From contig JAPTJF010000429.1 of the NCBI GenBank assembly GCA_029339195.1, forward strand, positions 1-54,220: a DNA stretch of 54,220 nucleotides. The letters are read 5' to 3'. The translations under genes and the position numbers were made by a program. Every line of letters starts with the position of its first letter. Position 1 is the stretch's first letter. This stretch comes from Micractinium sp. NFX-FRZ. Taxonomy: Eukaryota > Chlorophyta > Trebouxiophyceae > Chlorellales > Chlorellaceae. Under the pieces are notes generated by a model that searched no databases, was not told the origin of the DNA, and saw only the letters and a list, made by a program, of their open reading frames with translations. Positions 33,763 to 44,363 of this stretch are shown here, piece after piece.

Positions 33763-35140
33763 ATGAGAGCGCCACGCCGCGGTGGTGAGCGGGCGGCTGC
33801 GGCGGCGGGTGCCGCCGCCGCTCTTCTGCTCACCCTCGCCTTCCTGCTGCCCGAGTTCCTGGGCCCCTCTGGCCGCAGTGACGCCGCCTTCAGCCGCAGC
33901 CGGCAGCTGCAGGAGGTCTTGCCCGCTGTTCTAGCACCTGCTCAAGAGACCCTGGCTGGCATCCCAGCCTCCGTGCCAGCCGCCCTGGCTCCGGCAGCTG
34001 AAGCTTTCATGGCTCCTGTGCCGGAGGCGGTTGGCCCGCCGCTGGCCGCCACCGGAGGTAGGGGTGGCCAAAGTGGGGTCAGCGCAGGGCCAAACAGCAC
34101 TCGCAAGGCATCCAGCCTCCCACTGCTGCATGGCCGCTCACTGCTGCACGTCCAGCTTCCAGCTAAGACGCCCGGTGACAGCTCCCTGCCACACACCGCT
34201 CACCCTTGCCTTCCCTCTCCCTCCATGCTCCCCCATGCACCCGTTCCACCTGCCAGCCCTCGCCCCCATGCCAGAGACAGCAGCGGCTGTCCCCCCCGTG
34301 CCGCCCATGCCAGAGGCAGCAGCGGCTGTCCCTGCCGCCGCTGCGGCACTGCCGCCCACTCCAGAGGCCGCCGGACTTGTTGCACCCACTCCTGCAGCCG
34401 CCGTGCTGCCCTCCGCTGTTGCCCCGGCACCCCCCACGATGGAAGCGGCAGCAGCACCAACCTCCGAGGTTGTGGCCAGGGCGCAGCCTGTCACCCTGCC
34501 CACCCCTGCCCCCGCGCCCGAGGTGAGGCGCAGCTGCAGGGATGCGCCCGCCTGGCGCATCCCTGTTTTCAGTTAAATTGTAATGTTATGTGTGGCTGCT
34601 CTGCCATGTTCCTGTCTCTGCGAAGCGCCTCGCCACATTCACTTCAGTGTCACGGCGAGCTGCGTGAGCAACACAGAGACATCGCCGCGCCGCGCTTCCC
34701 CCCCACCTGCTGCCTCCAGGCCGCCACCGCCGGCTGCACCGACAGGAAGCCGCCTGGCCAGTACACGTGCAAGCAGCAGGAGCAGGTGTGTGGCTGCCTG
34801 CATGGTGCGCCTTACAATACAAATGGTGTGGCCTCTCTTGCTAGAACAGGCAGCCCTGCCCCGAATCGCCGCTGCTACAGGCAGTTGCTGCTGGCACAGG
34901 CAGGCTGCTGCCAATGCAGCGGATGGATGCAGGGCCCCTTCCCCCCCAATCCCCCCTGCCCCCCTGCTCCTTCTCTGTTGCCTGCAGTTCGGCAAGTGCC
35001 AGGAATCGTGGATGCTCGACGGCAACTTCTGCGCCGCCACATGTGGCAGGTGCACCCCCGGGGCGGGTGGCGGTGCTGCCCCCAAGGCTGCACCCAGCCC
35101 CATGCGCTCTGGGCCGGCTCCACAGGGCGGCTCCCGTTGA
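33763..35140 (+). CDS. Six-Cys-module Pro/Ala-rich surface protein, array gene 1
   Basis: Exons 33763-34057, 34257-34522, 34720-34785 and 34988-35140 sum to 780 bases (259 residues). N terminus: basic MRAPRRGGERAAAAAG then a hydrophobic run AAAALLLTLAFLLPEFL, a signal peptide or type II anchor, followed by FSRSRQLQEV. A Pro/Ala/Val-rich linker of about 165 residues follows, with Met-Pro-Glu repeats. The module is split between exons 3 and 4: GCTDRKPPGQYTCKQQEQ | FGKCQESWM...NFCAATCGRC. The tail CTPGAGGGAAPKAAP...GPAPQGGSR is shared with the other array genes. The six-Cys spacing (C-x10-C-x8-C-x10-C-x3-C-x2-C) is ShKT-like. I recall comparable modules with Pro-rich linkers beside green-algal GH9 cellulase domains; no catalytic domain is present. 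A wall-binding or scaffold role is inference. Confidence 0.8.
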
Positions 35141-36604
35141 ACAAGCCGTGGGCAATCCTTGCCCACACGTCCCTCGTCTTGAACATGTGGCCACGGCGCC
35201 AACTCGTGCTGAGGTGGGGATTGGACGAGTCACCTCCCGTTTGCACCCTGTACATTGCGGCTCCAAGAGAGCATGCCTGGCAGGCTGGTGACCCCTCCTC
35301 GTCCCGTTGACTCACTCAAACAGCCCTCCCGCCAGCCCCAGTGTTTTGCGGCATTCCGAGTGCTGGAAGCAGTCCGCTGCACCCTATGCAACCTGCTTGT
35401 TATTGTATATAAGCCTCGCGGATTGTGTAGGACTGTACACTGAGCTTCACAGAATGTTGGCGCCCCACCCTGGGGACCAAGCCCGGCTGCGGCCATTGAG
35501 TCATTGTCCCCAGCAAGGCGCGTTTCATAACCCGTTGTGTATATATGATATGCCGCGCGCGAACTTCACATTGTGTAGACAACCTGTAAATGCTGTGCTG
35601 GCTACAAATGCAGGCTTGTGTGTCACACCATTCAATGCTTCAGCGACACGAGCAAAGCCTGTGTCGTGTCAAATTGAATGTGCGCAGGTAGATCCTGGCG
35701 CAAGCTGAGCTCCTTGCCTCCCCAGCGGAGCTGCGTGCTGTGTCATGCGCTGTGCTGTCAATGTGCCTGCACAGCAGACTGACGCGCTGCTTGCCAGAGG
35801 ACTGCAGGCTCAAGCGGATAGGGTTGGCAAAGCCATGCGCTAGCTTGCTGTTGCCGCAGCATGACCAGCGCCTCCTCGACACGGATTGCAGCCATCCTCA
35901 GGTGCCAGCCAGACAGCCGGCCCAGCCAGCCCAGCCAGCCATCCTGCTAGCCATCCTGCGGCTATTGTTGCAGGTGCAGTACACAGGTGCAGTACATAGG
36001 TGCAGTACGTAGTGGCACGCAGGATCGTGAGGGTCACCAGCCATCATGGATGCGGGGTATGGGGTGTGGCGTGAGGTTATATGTTGACCACGATGGGTGC
36101 GAGACAGTGCCCAAGCCCGGTTGTACAGCAGGGTGAGAGCCGTCCTCAATCTGACAGCAGCGGCGGCTGCTCTGCTGCCAGCGCCAGCGGCTGCCCAGCC
36201 TGCCGTGGCAACCACATCTGAAAGCCCCGTGGCTGTGATCCGTGTTCAATCAATGCAAAGGGCAAGAAAATGAATCAGGGGGGCAAGGGAAGGCGCCAGG
36301 AGGCAGCTGGGGGGAAGTAAAGTCGGTATTGCAGGAAACTGCGAGGTGGAAAGAATGGGGCCCCAAGGTCACCCCTCGTCTTCCTGGGGCCCCCGGCTTC
36401 CGTGCGCGCGGCTGACGCGTCCGTTAGCAGGGCTCAGCTCAGGTGCGTAACCTTTAAGGTTCTTTACCCGATTGCAGGCGCACACTTGCCTAGCGCGTTA
36501 GACTCGGCCCATGGCTGAAACCAAGCCCTAGTGCCCCTCTGCCCCTCCAGGCAAGCCCAGCGGGTGCACTCAGAGGAGGGAGCAGCAGCACGCCTCTGAC
36601 CAGC
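35141..36604. other. 3' flank of array gene 1 and promoter of array gene 2
   Basis: Contains the conserved 3' element AACCTGTAAATGCTGTGCTG around 35582-35601, a downstream block TCCTGGCGCAAGCTGAGCT at 35693-35711 also found behind gene 2, and three copies of AGGTGCAGTAC near 35971-36008. Array gene 2's upstream elements are GGTGGAAAG at 36345-36353 and GGGCTCAGCTCAGGTGCG at 36430-36447. No coding exon is supported. Confidence 0.6.
35585..35589 (+). terminator. TGTAA poly(A) signal, array gene 1
   Basis: TGTAA inside a conserved block shared with array gene 2 (38721) and, with one change, array gene 3 (43987). Confidence 0.65.
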
Positions 36605-38294
36605 ATGGGATCCCTGCGCCGCGGCGGTGAGCGGGCGGCTACAGCGGCAGCTGCCGCTGCTGTGCTGCTCGCTCTCGCCTTTCTGCTGCTCGAGTCACTG
36701 GCCCCTGACGGCGGCAGCGACCCCGGCTTCAGCCGCAGCCGGAAGCTGCAAGAGGTGGGGCAGTTTGCGCCGGCACCTGCACAGGAGCAGCTTCCCGGCG
36801 CCCTTGCCCCGGCTGCTGAAGCTGCGGGAGTGCCTGCCCCTGCGCCAGAGGCTTTCCAATCGCAGCTGGCCGCCATCGGAGGTGGGGGACAGCAAACATG
36901 GGGTGGGTGGGTGGGTGGGTGGGCAAGGCAGGTGCCCCTCAGCCAGACGGCTTACACACACACGGCATCGGTCCCAGGCACCATGGGTCACATCCCCTCT
37001 GCCCTAGTGAGATGCTGGCAAACTTTACCAACCCACCTTGCTCACTCCTGCCTCACCTTCTTGCCCTCTCCCTGCTGTCCCCTTTCCTCAGCACCCCCAG
37101 TCCAGCCGCCGCCACCTGTGCCGGAGGCTGCGCCGCCGCCAGCTGAGCAAGTGCTAGCACCCGTGCCCCAAGTGGAGGTGCCAACTGTGGCAGAGGCACT
37201 GCAGCCTGCCGAGACCACCCAAACCCCCGCCACCCAAGACATTGTCGTGCCGGTGCCGGCTGCTCAGCTGGCCGCCGCTCCCGCACCGGAGGCAACAACC
37301 ACCCCTGCTGCTGCCGCTGTGCCAGCTGCCACCGTGCCCCCTGCCGTGCCTGCTGTGCCTGCTGTGCCTGCTGCTGCACCACCAGCAGCAGAGGAGGCTG
37401 TGGCAGCACTGTTTGCCCCGGCACCTGAGGTGGCCCCGGCACCCGAGATGGTCCCGCCATCTGAGGCAATGGCAGTCCCAGCGCCTGAGGTAGCACCAAC
37501 TGCCGAGGCTGTGCCCCTGGCACCAACTGCCGAGGCTGTGCCCCCGGCACCAACTGCCGAGGCTGTGTCCCCGGCACCAACTGCCGAGGCTGTGCCCAAG
37601 GCGCAGCCTGCCGTCCGGCCCACCCCTGCCCCCGCCCCAAAGGTGAGGCGCAGCTGCAGAGGGAAGTGGCCGAAGGCGAGCCAGGCTCGCCACCGCGTCC
37701 CAGTTGCCGTGTGTGTGTGGGTGGGTGGCGCCAACGAGAGTGGGCAGGTGCCTGCGGGTTATGGCTCCTGGATCAGCAGAGGGCCTGCCATGCTCAAGCA
37801 ATGCAAAGAGGAGACACAGCTGCATGGGTGAACGCACACTGACGCAGCAGTGCCTGGCCCTCCCTCTTGCCTGCCGCCTGCAGGCTCCGAGTGCACCTTG
37901 CACCGACGTGAAGCCGCCCAAGCGGTGGACGTGCCAGCAGCAGAAGGGGGTGCGTGTCTGGTTGCACGAGGCTCTTCCCTGCTTCACGACCCTTGCTAGA
38001 TCGTGCAGCCATGCCCAGTCCAATCCCCTGCATGTCCGATCCCCTGCGCAGCGCAGCCCACATCTGGTGGATGGCTGCAGGCCTGTCCCCTTTCGCACCC
38101 AAGCGCCCGCCTGCGCTCCTCCCCCTTTGTTTGGCCTGCAGTGGGGCAAGTGCACGAGGTCTTGGATGATCGACGGCAACTTCTGTGCCATCACCTGCGG
38201 CAGATGCACGCCAGGGAAGGGCGGCGGTGCTGCCCCCAAGGCTGCCCCCACCCCCGAGAGCTCCGGCCCGGCCCCTCAAGGTGGCTCCCGCTGA
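36605..38294 (+). CDS. Six-Cys-module Pro/Ala-rich surface protein, array gene 2
   Basis: Exons 36605-36881, 37092-37642, 37884-37949 and 38142-38294 sum to 1047 bases (348 residues), with the same four-exon plan and phases as array gene 1 and identical lengths for exons 3 (66) and 4 (153). N terminus MGSLRRGGERAATAAAAAAV then a Leu-rich core, then FSRSRKLQEV. The Pro/Ala linker, about 250 residues, includes VLAPVPQVEVPTVAEALQPA, ETTQTPATQDIVVPVPAAQL and a fourfold nine-residue repeat PTAEAVPxA. Module: CTDVKPPKRWTCQQQKG | WGKCTRSWM...NFCAITCGRC. Tail CTPGKGGGAAPKAAP...GPAPQGGSR. The module has Trp where others have Phe before GKC. Likely exported; function as for gene 1. Confidence 0.82.
36899..36923 (+). 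repeat. (GGGT)n run next to a donor site, G-quadruplex-prone
   Basis: Five to six GGGT units in intron 1 of array gene 2, starting about 18 bases after its donor at 36882, on the coding strand. Confidence 0.8.
37496..37603 (+). repeat. 27-bp coding minisatellite, four copies
   Basis: The unit beginning ccaactgccgaggctgtgcc encodes PTAEAVPLA, PTAEAVPPA, PTAEAVSPA and PTAEAVPKA in exon 2 of array gene 2. Copies differ mainly in the last two codons. Confidence 0.92.
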
Positions 38295-39688
38295 ACCAAG
38301 CCGTCGTGTCTCCTGCCCGTGCATCCGTCGCATGCAGCTCATTGGGGCCAGCTCCTCCTGGTTAAGGTTAAACCCGGAAGAGCAGCCATCTGCCGTGCCG
38401 CACCCCGAACATCGCGGCTCAGGGAGAGCCTGCCAGGCGGCAGGCTGGTGCATGCCCCTCCTCAAACTGCTGCCTCCCTTGAGCAGCCTCCCCCCAGAAC
38501 ATCCCACTGCACCACAAGAAACGCCTCCTGCTTGTATAGGTATCAAGACGTGAACTGCGGCAATCAACTGTTGGTGCAGTTTGTTGGGCACCGACAACCC
38601 AGGCTGCGCCCATTCTGTTTTGATCCAGATGCTGCCCCGCAACGTGTCCATGACTCACAATGCACATATAATTAACAAACCCTGCCTCGCACAAAAAATG
38701 CACGCAACCTGTAGACAACCTGTAAATGTTGTGCTGGCTCAAATGAAGGCGTATGCGCCACACGCAGCGCTCCAGTACCACTGTCTCTGGCGTGTCATGT
38801 AATCATGACACATAGGGCATGCGGATGGGTCCTGGCGCAAGCTGAGCTTTTCACTTAGCACCAGAGCTGTCCTGTGGCATGCACTGTGCTTCCTACGTGC
38901 ATGGCCAGTGTTCAGCAGGCGCTCCTTTCCAGTGGCCGGCAGATTGGCAGCTACCTTGGGGAAGCATCAACGGCGGCAAGCATCAATGGCGGGCAACCAG
39001 CCCAACCCTCCCCTTTGCGGAGGGCGCCCGCCAACCTCGGCAACTGGCGGATGCATCTTTCCGCCCCCTATGCCCTCTGGCCGGCTGTGTCGACTGTGGC
39101 AGGCGGTTATCACCCAACACTGTTGGAGGGCACTGCTGTGAAGGGGCATTGCAGCAGGTGCACGGGTGACGGCACCGCCGGCGGAAGTGCAGCGGGCACA
39201 TGCGGTGGACAGTGCCAGGCCCAGTGGGAAATGGGGGTAGCTTCCTAGTTCGCGCATAGTCGTAATTTGCTGGCAGACTCGAATTTGAAAGACCGCCACA
39301 CGAGGCAGGCGGAGGAGTGGGGCGTACGCATCCAGGGCAAAGCCCCTGGCTTCAAATTAGCATAATGATGATGGATGGCACTGTCTGATCAAGGATTAGG
39401 GCCAACTCAACTCTTCCAGGGAGGCCTCATCAGAGCTGGCACGGGGGTGGAAAGAATCGGCCTACGCGTCAACTGACCTGCGCCTCCTTTCGCTCTTCCT
39501 CGAACGGTGTGCGGTCGGTGGACACTGTGGGAGGGCTCAGGTGCGCTACAAGGCTGGCAGCGCCGGCATGCGTGCGGGTCAGACGCGTGCCACGCCTGAA
39601 ACCCTATCTTCTCTGCCCTCCTGCCGCCCCAATGTCAGTACAGCAGGTGCCTTGAGTAGGCGTGGGCAACAGCAGAATCCAGGGCAGC
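38295..39688. other. 3' flank of array gene 2 and promoter of array gene 3
   Basis: Holds CAACCTGTAAATGTTGTGCT at 38717-38736, the TCCTGGCGCAAGCTGAGCT block at 38830-38848, and before gene 3 GGTGGAAAG (39446-39454) and GGGCTCAGGTGCG (39533-39545). No coding exon seen; the frames around 38870-39250 lack splice or start support. Confidence 0.6.
38721..38725 (+). terminator. TGTAA poly(A) signal, array gene 2
   Basis: Same conserved context as in array gene 1. Confidence 0.65.
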
Positions 39689-42600
39689 ATGAGGGCTCCG
39701 CGCCGCGGTGCGCGGGCGGCGGCTGTAGCGGCTGCCGCGGCTGCGCTGCTCGCGCTCGTCCTCCTGTTGCACAATCCCCTGGGCACACCTTCAGGCAGCA
39801 GGCCCCGCGGCTTTGCCCGCAGCCGGCAGCTGCAAGAGGCTGCGCCGGCGCCCGAAAACCCCTTCCCGCCCATCCCACCTGCCCCTGCTCTGGTGCCCGC
39901 AACGGGCGTGCCACCTCCCGTGTCCGAGGCTCTCGATTCGCAGCTGGCCGCCATTGGAGGTGAGCAGGGGTGGGACAGGTGCGGTGGGTGGGACCCGCGG
40001 CCAGCGGAAGGGGACTTCGCATGGAGTAGCAATGCCTCCTTAGCTGCAGCACCTGCACTGTTGCACTGCCCACTGTTTTGGGATGGTGAGGCGGGAAGCC
40101 AAGGTCGGCTGGAGGCCAGGGAGGATCCTCCAAGAGCACCACTTGCCCCTGTTTCACCCCGCCTTTATTATTATTATTATCTTCCCGCCGCCTTCCCGCC
40201 TTCCCACAGAGCCCCTGCTCCAGCCGCCACTCTCAACTTAACCCTCTTAGTGAGAGGGGCCTGGCAGCGTGGCACATGCAGTACAGCCTCCACTAACCGC
40301 CTCACCCCCTTGCCCTCCCCCTGCATTCCCCAGCACCTCCGGTCCAGCCACCAACACCCGACCCCACACCTGCGCCAGAGCCTGTGCCGCCGCCAGCTCA
40401 GCAAGTGCTAGCACCCGTGCCCCAAGTGGAGGTGCCAACCGCAGCCGAAGCGCTGCAGCCTGCCGAGACCACCCAAACCCCCGCCACCCAAGACATTGTC
40501 GTGCCCGTGCCGGCTGCTCAGCTGGCCGCGGCTCCCGCACCGGAGGCAACAACCACCCCTGCTGCTGCCGCTGTGCCAGCTGCCACCGTGCCCCCTGCCG
40601 CGCCTGCTGTGCCTGCTGCTGCGCCCCCGGAAGCTGAGCAGGCTGTTGCAGCGCTGTTTGCCCCGGCACCTGAGGTGGCCCCGGCAGCAGCGCCGACGAC
40701 CGAGGCTGCGCTTGCTGCGCAGCCTGCCGTCCTGCCCACTCCTGCACCCACCCCAGAGGTGAGCTTTGGTCACGCCTTTATGCTGGTCACCATGCCAATT
40801 TGTCAGCTCACAGTGTCTCAGATGAGGCATGGCAGGTGCCTGGCTTGTGTGAGTGGCTTGTGTGAGTGATGCTGCCTGCACGGTTGGGTGGGCGCTGGAG
40901 GTGCCAGTGCGCCTCTGCTTTGCTGCTCTGCTGCCGCTGCTGGCAGGCAAATGCACAGGAGGGGCTGGCTGTCACATGGCCCTTCCACCTGCCTGATCCA
41001 TGCAGGCTGCAGCTGCCGGCGCCAACTGCACCGACAGGCAGCCACCCGGCAACTACACCTGCCAGCAGCAACAACAGGTGCGTGTTGTGTGACTGGCGGT
41101 GAGGTTTGTGTCGGAGAGGCATTGCCCCACTTCATGTGCACATTTTGAGCTCTGCTGCATGCGCACATCAGCCCCGCACAGCACAGCGTGCAGGTCGTGC
41201 CTCTCTCTCTGACTTCCCTTTCCTCCCCTTGAACTGCCTCGTGCCATTCACCCTGCACTTTGTGCAGTTTGGCAAGTGCGGCGAGCCGTGGATGCAGGGC
41301 TACTGCGACGTCACCTGCGGCCGCTGCACGCCAACGGCGCCCCCTGCACCCACCCCTGCCGTGGAGGCACCTGCGCCCCAGTCTCCCGAGCCCGCCGGAG
41401 CCGCGGTGGCGGTGCCGACGCCGCCCTCGGCCACAGCCCCCGCCCCCGTGATTGAAGTCAGTGCGGCCGGGGCGCCGGCAGCGGAGTTGCCCATCGCCCT
41501 GGCACCCGCACCGCCTGCCCCTGCTGCTCAGGTGAGCCACATCTGGGGTTCCAGGGCGTCAAGAAGAGAGGTCTGAGCTGGTGTTCCAGGGCCTGAGGCA
41601 CGGGAACTGGAACAGCAAGGCTGGGCAGGCTGCTAACTCTCGACGGCATTGAGAGGGGGGAGGCTGGTTCTGCGGTGGGCTGGGACTCTGGAGCCTGCAT
41701 GAGTTGGAGCCTCAGCACCATGCTGGTACAGGCAGACATGCCATGAATTCGCCCCTTCTTGGCGCCCGCTGCCCGCAGGCTGCCAGCGGCAACTGCACCG
41801 ACAGGCGCCCTCCCGGCAACTTCACGTGCCAGCAGCAGCAGCAGGTGCGCACGCCAGCTGGCCGAGTCGCCTGCATGGAGCGTTTCATCAGCCCCCAAGC
41901 AACACACTCCCAGCCTTTCCCTACAGCTCTGCAGCACACAGCCTGCACATGCGCGAACTGCCAGGGAATGCTCTTCTCTCACCCCACACGGCAACCCTTC
42001 TGCATCTCCCCTCCTTCTCCCCTGCAGTTTGGCAAGTGCGGCGAGCCGTGGATGCAGGGCTTCTGTGATGCCACCTGCAGCCGCTGCACCACAGCGGCCG
42101 CCAGTGCCACAGCCCCTGCTCCCGAGCTGCCAGCTGCCGCTGGGACTACGCCGGTGCCGCCCCCCTTGGTGGCAGCACTGGCCCCGGTGACCGAGCCAAT
42201 GGCAGGAGTGGCACCACTGGCACAGCCGCCCGCCGTCAACGTTACCATGCCTCCCACACCGCCCACACCGTCCGCACCTCCCTCCCCGCCCGCTCCACCA
42301 GCTGCACCATTCCTGCCGCTGCTTGTGGGCGGCCAGGCAACCACTGCAGCCACCTTCCTCAACCTCCCCAAGCGCCGCCGTGCCCCACCCACCCCGCCAC
42401 CTCGCAAGGCGGCTCCGCCCCCCACAGCTGCGCCCGCCGCTGCCACGCCCGTACCCGCTGCTGCCACTGCTGCGCCAGCCGTCGAGCGCGCCGCTGCTGC
42501 CCCGGCGCGGGAGGCAGCGAGGTTCCCTCCGCTGCCAGAGGTGGTGCAACCCCCGGCAGCGGCTGTTGTGCCGGCCCCCGTGGCAGCCGCTGTGCCCGCT

Positions 42601-43599
42601 GTGGTCAGTCCCCCTTCCACGGAAGCGGTGCCCAGCCCCCTCCCAGCGGCGACCCCCCCGGCTGCAGAGGCTGGCGCTACGCCAGGGGCGGCCACGCCTG
42701 CCGTCGTGACCGCCCCCATGCCGGTTCTCACCCTCCCTTCGACTGTCGCTGCTCCCCCGCCAGCACTGGAAGCCGCCCCGCCCACCCCTCCTGCACCCGC
42801 CGTTCCGCGGCCGGCAGCAGAGGCCATCCTGGGCTCGCCTGCTGCTGCTCCAGCGCCGCCGGCAGCAGCCGTTCTGCCCACGGCTGCAGAGGCTCCTGTC
42901 CCGTCTCCGACTACAGAAGCCATCCCACCCCCGCCCCCTGCGCCAGCTGTGCCCCGGCCGGCGGCAGAAGCCATCCTGGGACCCCGTTTGGAGGCTCCTG
43001 TGTCACCGCCGCCAGCGGCTGCCATCCTGCCCCCGCCTCCCGTGCCTGCTGTGCCACAGCCGGCCTCCGAGCGTATCCCGCCCACGCCTACGGCGGCGGT
43101 GGTTGCCCCCACCCCTCCCGCTCCTGAGCTCACCCCCCGGGCGCCCATGCCTGAGCTACCAACCGCACCAGCTCTGCCCCCTGCAGCAGCTGTGGCTGGG
43201 CCAACCGCTGAGCCTGCCGCCGCACCTGTCGCCGCACCTGTCGCCGAGCCACCCGCGGTGCCTGCCTCGCCGGCTCAAGCCCCTGTGCTTCCGGCCGCAG
43301 CGGCGATCGTCTCCCCGCCCAGCCCTGCGCCCCGGCCCGCCCCAGCCCCGGCCCCAAAGGCGCCCGCTGCCGCCGCTCAAGGCCCCCAAGCCGGCTGCAC
43401 CGACGTGCCTCCCGACCAGCGCTTCACCTGCCAGCAGCAGCGCCGCTTTGGCAAGTGCCAGGAGCCTTGGATGACCCAGGGCAACTTCTGCGCCGCCACG
43501 TGCGGCAGATGCACCCCGGGGGCAGGTGGCGGCGCTTCCCCCAGGGCTTCTCCCAGCAGCAAGAGCCCTGGGCCGGCTCCCAAGGGCAGCTCCCGCTGA
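39689..43599 (+). CDS. Three-module six-Cys Pro/Ala-rich surface protein, array gene 3
   Basis: Exons 39689-39959, 40334-40758, 41006-41077, 41268-41531, 41779-41844 and 42028-43599 sum to 2670 bases (889 residues). N terminus MRAPRRGARAAAVAAAAAAL then a Leu/Val core, FARSRQLQEA. Linker 1 repeats the VLAPVPQVEVPT..ATQDIVVPVP block of gene 2. Module 1: CTDRQPPGNYTCQQQQQ | FGKCGEPWM..YCDVTCGRC. Module 2: CTDRRPPGNFTCQQQQQ | FGKCGEPWM..FCDATCSRC. A Pro/Ala/Val linker of about 440 residues follows, with a degenerate 51-residue repeat and one basic patch (NLPKRRRAPPTPPPRK). Module 3, CTDVPPDQRFTCQQQRRFGK, is unsplit and ends NFCAATCGRC plus the family tail GPAPKGSSR. The six-exon plan is the four-exon plan with exons 3-4 duplicated and the last exon enlarged. 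Hydroxyproline-rich wall glycoproteins are the obvious comparison. Confidence 0.82.
42784..43075 (+). repeat. About 51-residue degenerate tandem repeat in array gene 3
   Basis: The string PAPAVPRPAAEAILG recurs about 153 bases apart (near 42791 and 42943), followed by a weaker third copy (VPAVPQPASERIPP near 43036). It lies in the linker before module 3. Confidence 0.7.
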
Positions 43600-44363
43600 A
43601 TCTGGTCAGCCCCTAGTGCAGAATCTGCGCCTGGCCCCTGACACCCGCCCCTGCACACTGCGGCTTAGCAAGAGCCTGCCCAAACATGGCAAGCTGGCGC
43701 CTGCGCCTCCTCGTACCGTCGACCCTCCCTTGTACAGTCCCCCTGTCCTCGTCCCTGGCCGTCTTGTTCAAGCCTCGCTCTGGCTGTCCTGGCCATCTTG
43801 TTCAAGCCTCGCTCTGGCTGTCAAGGCCTCTGCACAGCTGCAGCTGGCAAAGCTCGCTCCAGGGTACGCCCCCTTCTTTTTAAGATGATGGTGTTCCCAC
43901 CATCGCCGGTACGCCACATGTACATCCTTTTGCACATTCATGGTTTCTCCTGGTTTATCCCCGAGACACCTTTCGCTTCTCCAACCTGTAGATACTGTGC
44001 TGCATTTAGTCGAAGAGTGCCACAGGCAGAGAGGTTTGGGTCATACATCAAGCACACTGGAGTGCAAAGCAAGTGGTTGTAGCCCAAAGCACTGTCCAAA
44101 ACGCAGGCACAGGTTGCTTGGGTCAAAAGTTTGGGCGCAGCAAGGGCGCCACACAAGTGTGCCGCTGCTGTCACTGCATGCGCTGAATCTGATCGCAAGT
44201 CAGCACGCTGAAGGCACATGTGCATGTGAGATAATGCATGTGATGTGCGGGGTGGTGTCAATTGAGTTGAGTTTAGCCGGCCAGCTCCGTCCATGCTTAT
44301 TGCTTTCTTGAGAGGGCGCCTGCTCCTGGGCTGCTGCTGCCGCCGCCTGCCGCCCCTGCTGTG
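43600..44363. other. Interval between convergent array gene 3 and the lipase gene
   Basis: Contains CAACCTGTAGATACTGTGCT at 43982-44001, the counterpart of the array 3' element but with TGTAG instead of TGTAA, and a short local repeat of TTGTTCAAGCCTCGCTCTGG near 43764-43818. No coding exon seen. Confidence 0.55.

Noticed and set aside
32779..35310. Plus-strand frame running through from 32779 over array gene 1
   Set aside because: It reads through the opposite-strand KTP gene and through introns of array gene 1 without using their signals; stop-free by base composition only.
41979..43148. Long minus-strand frame opposite array gene 3
   Set aside because: A Gly/Ala/Thr-rich mirror of the Pro/Ala linker. 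The plus strand carries the Cys modules and family tail, so this is a shadow frame.
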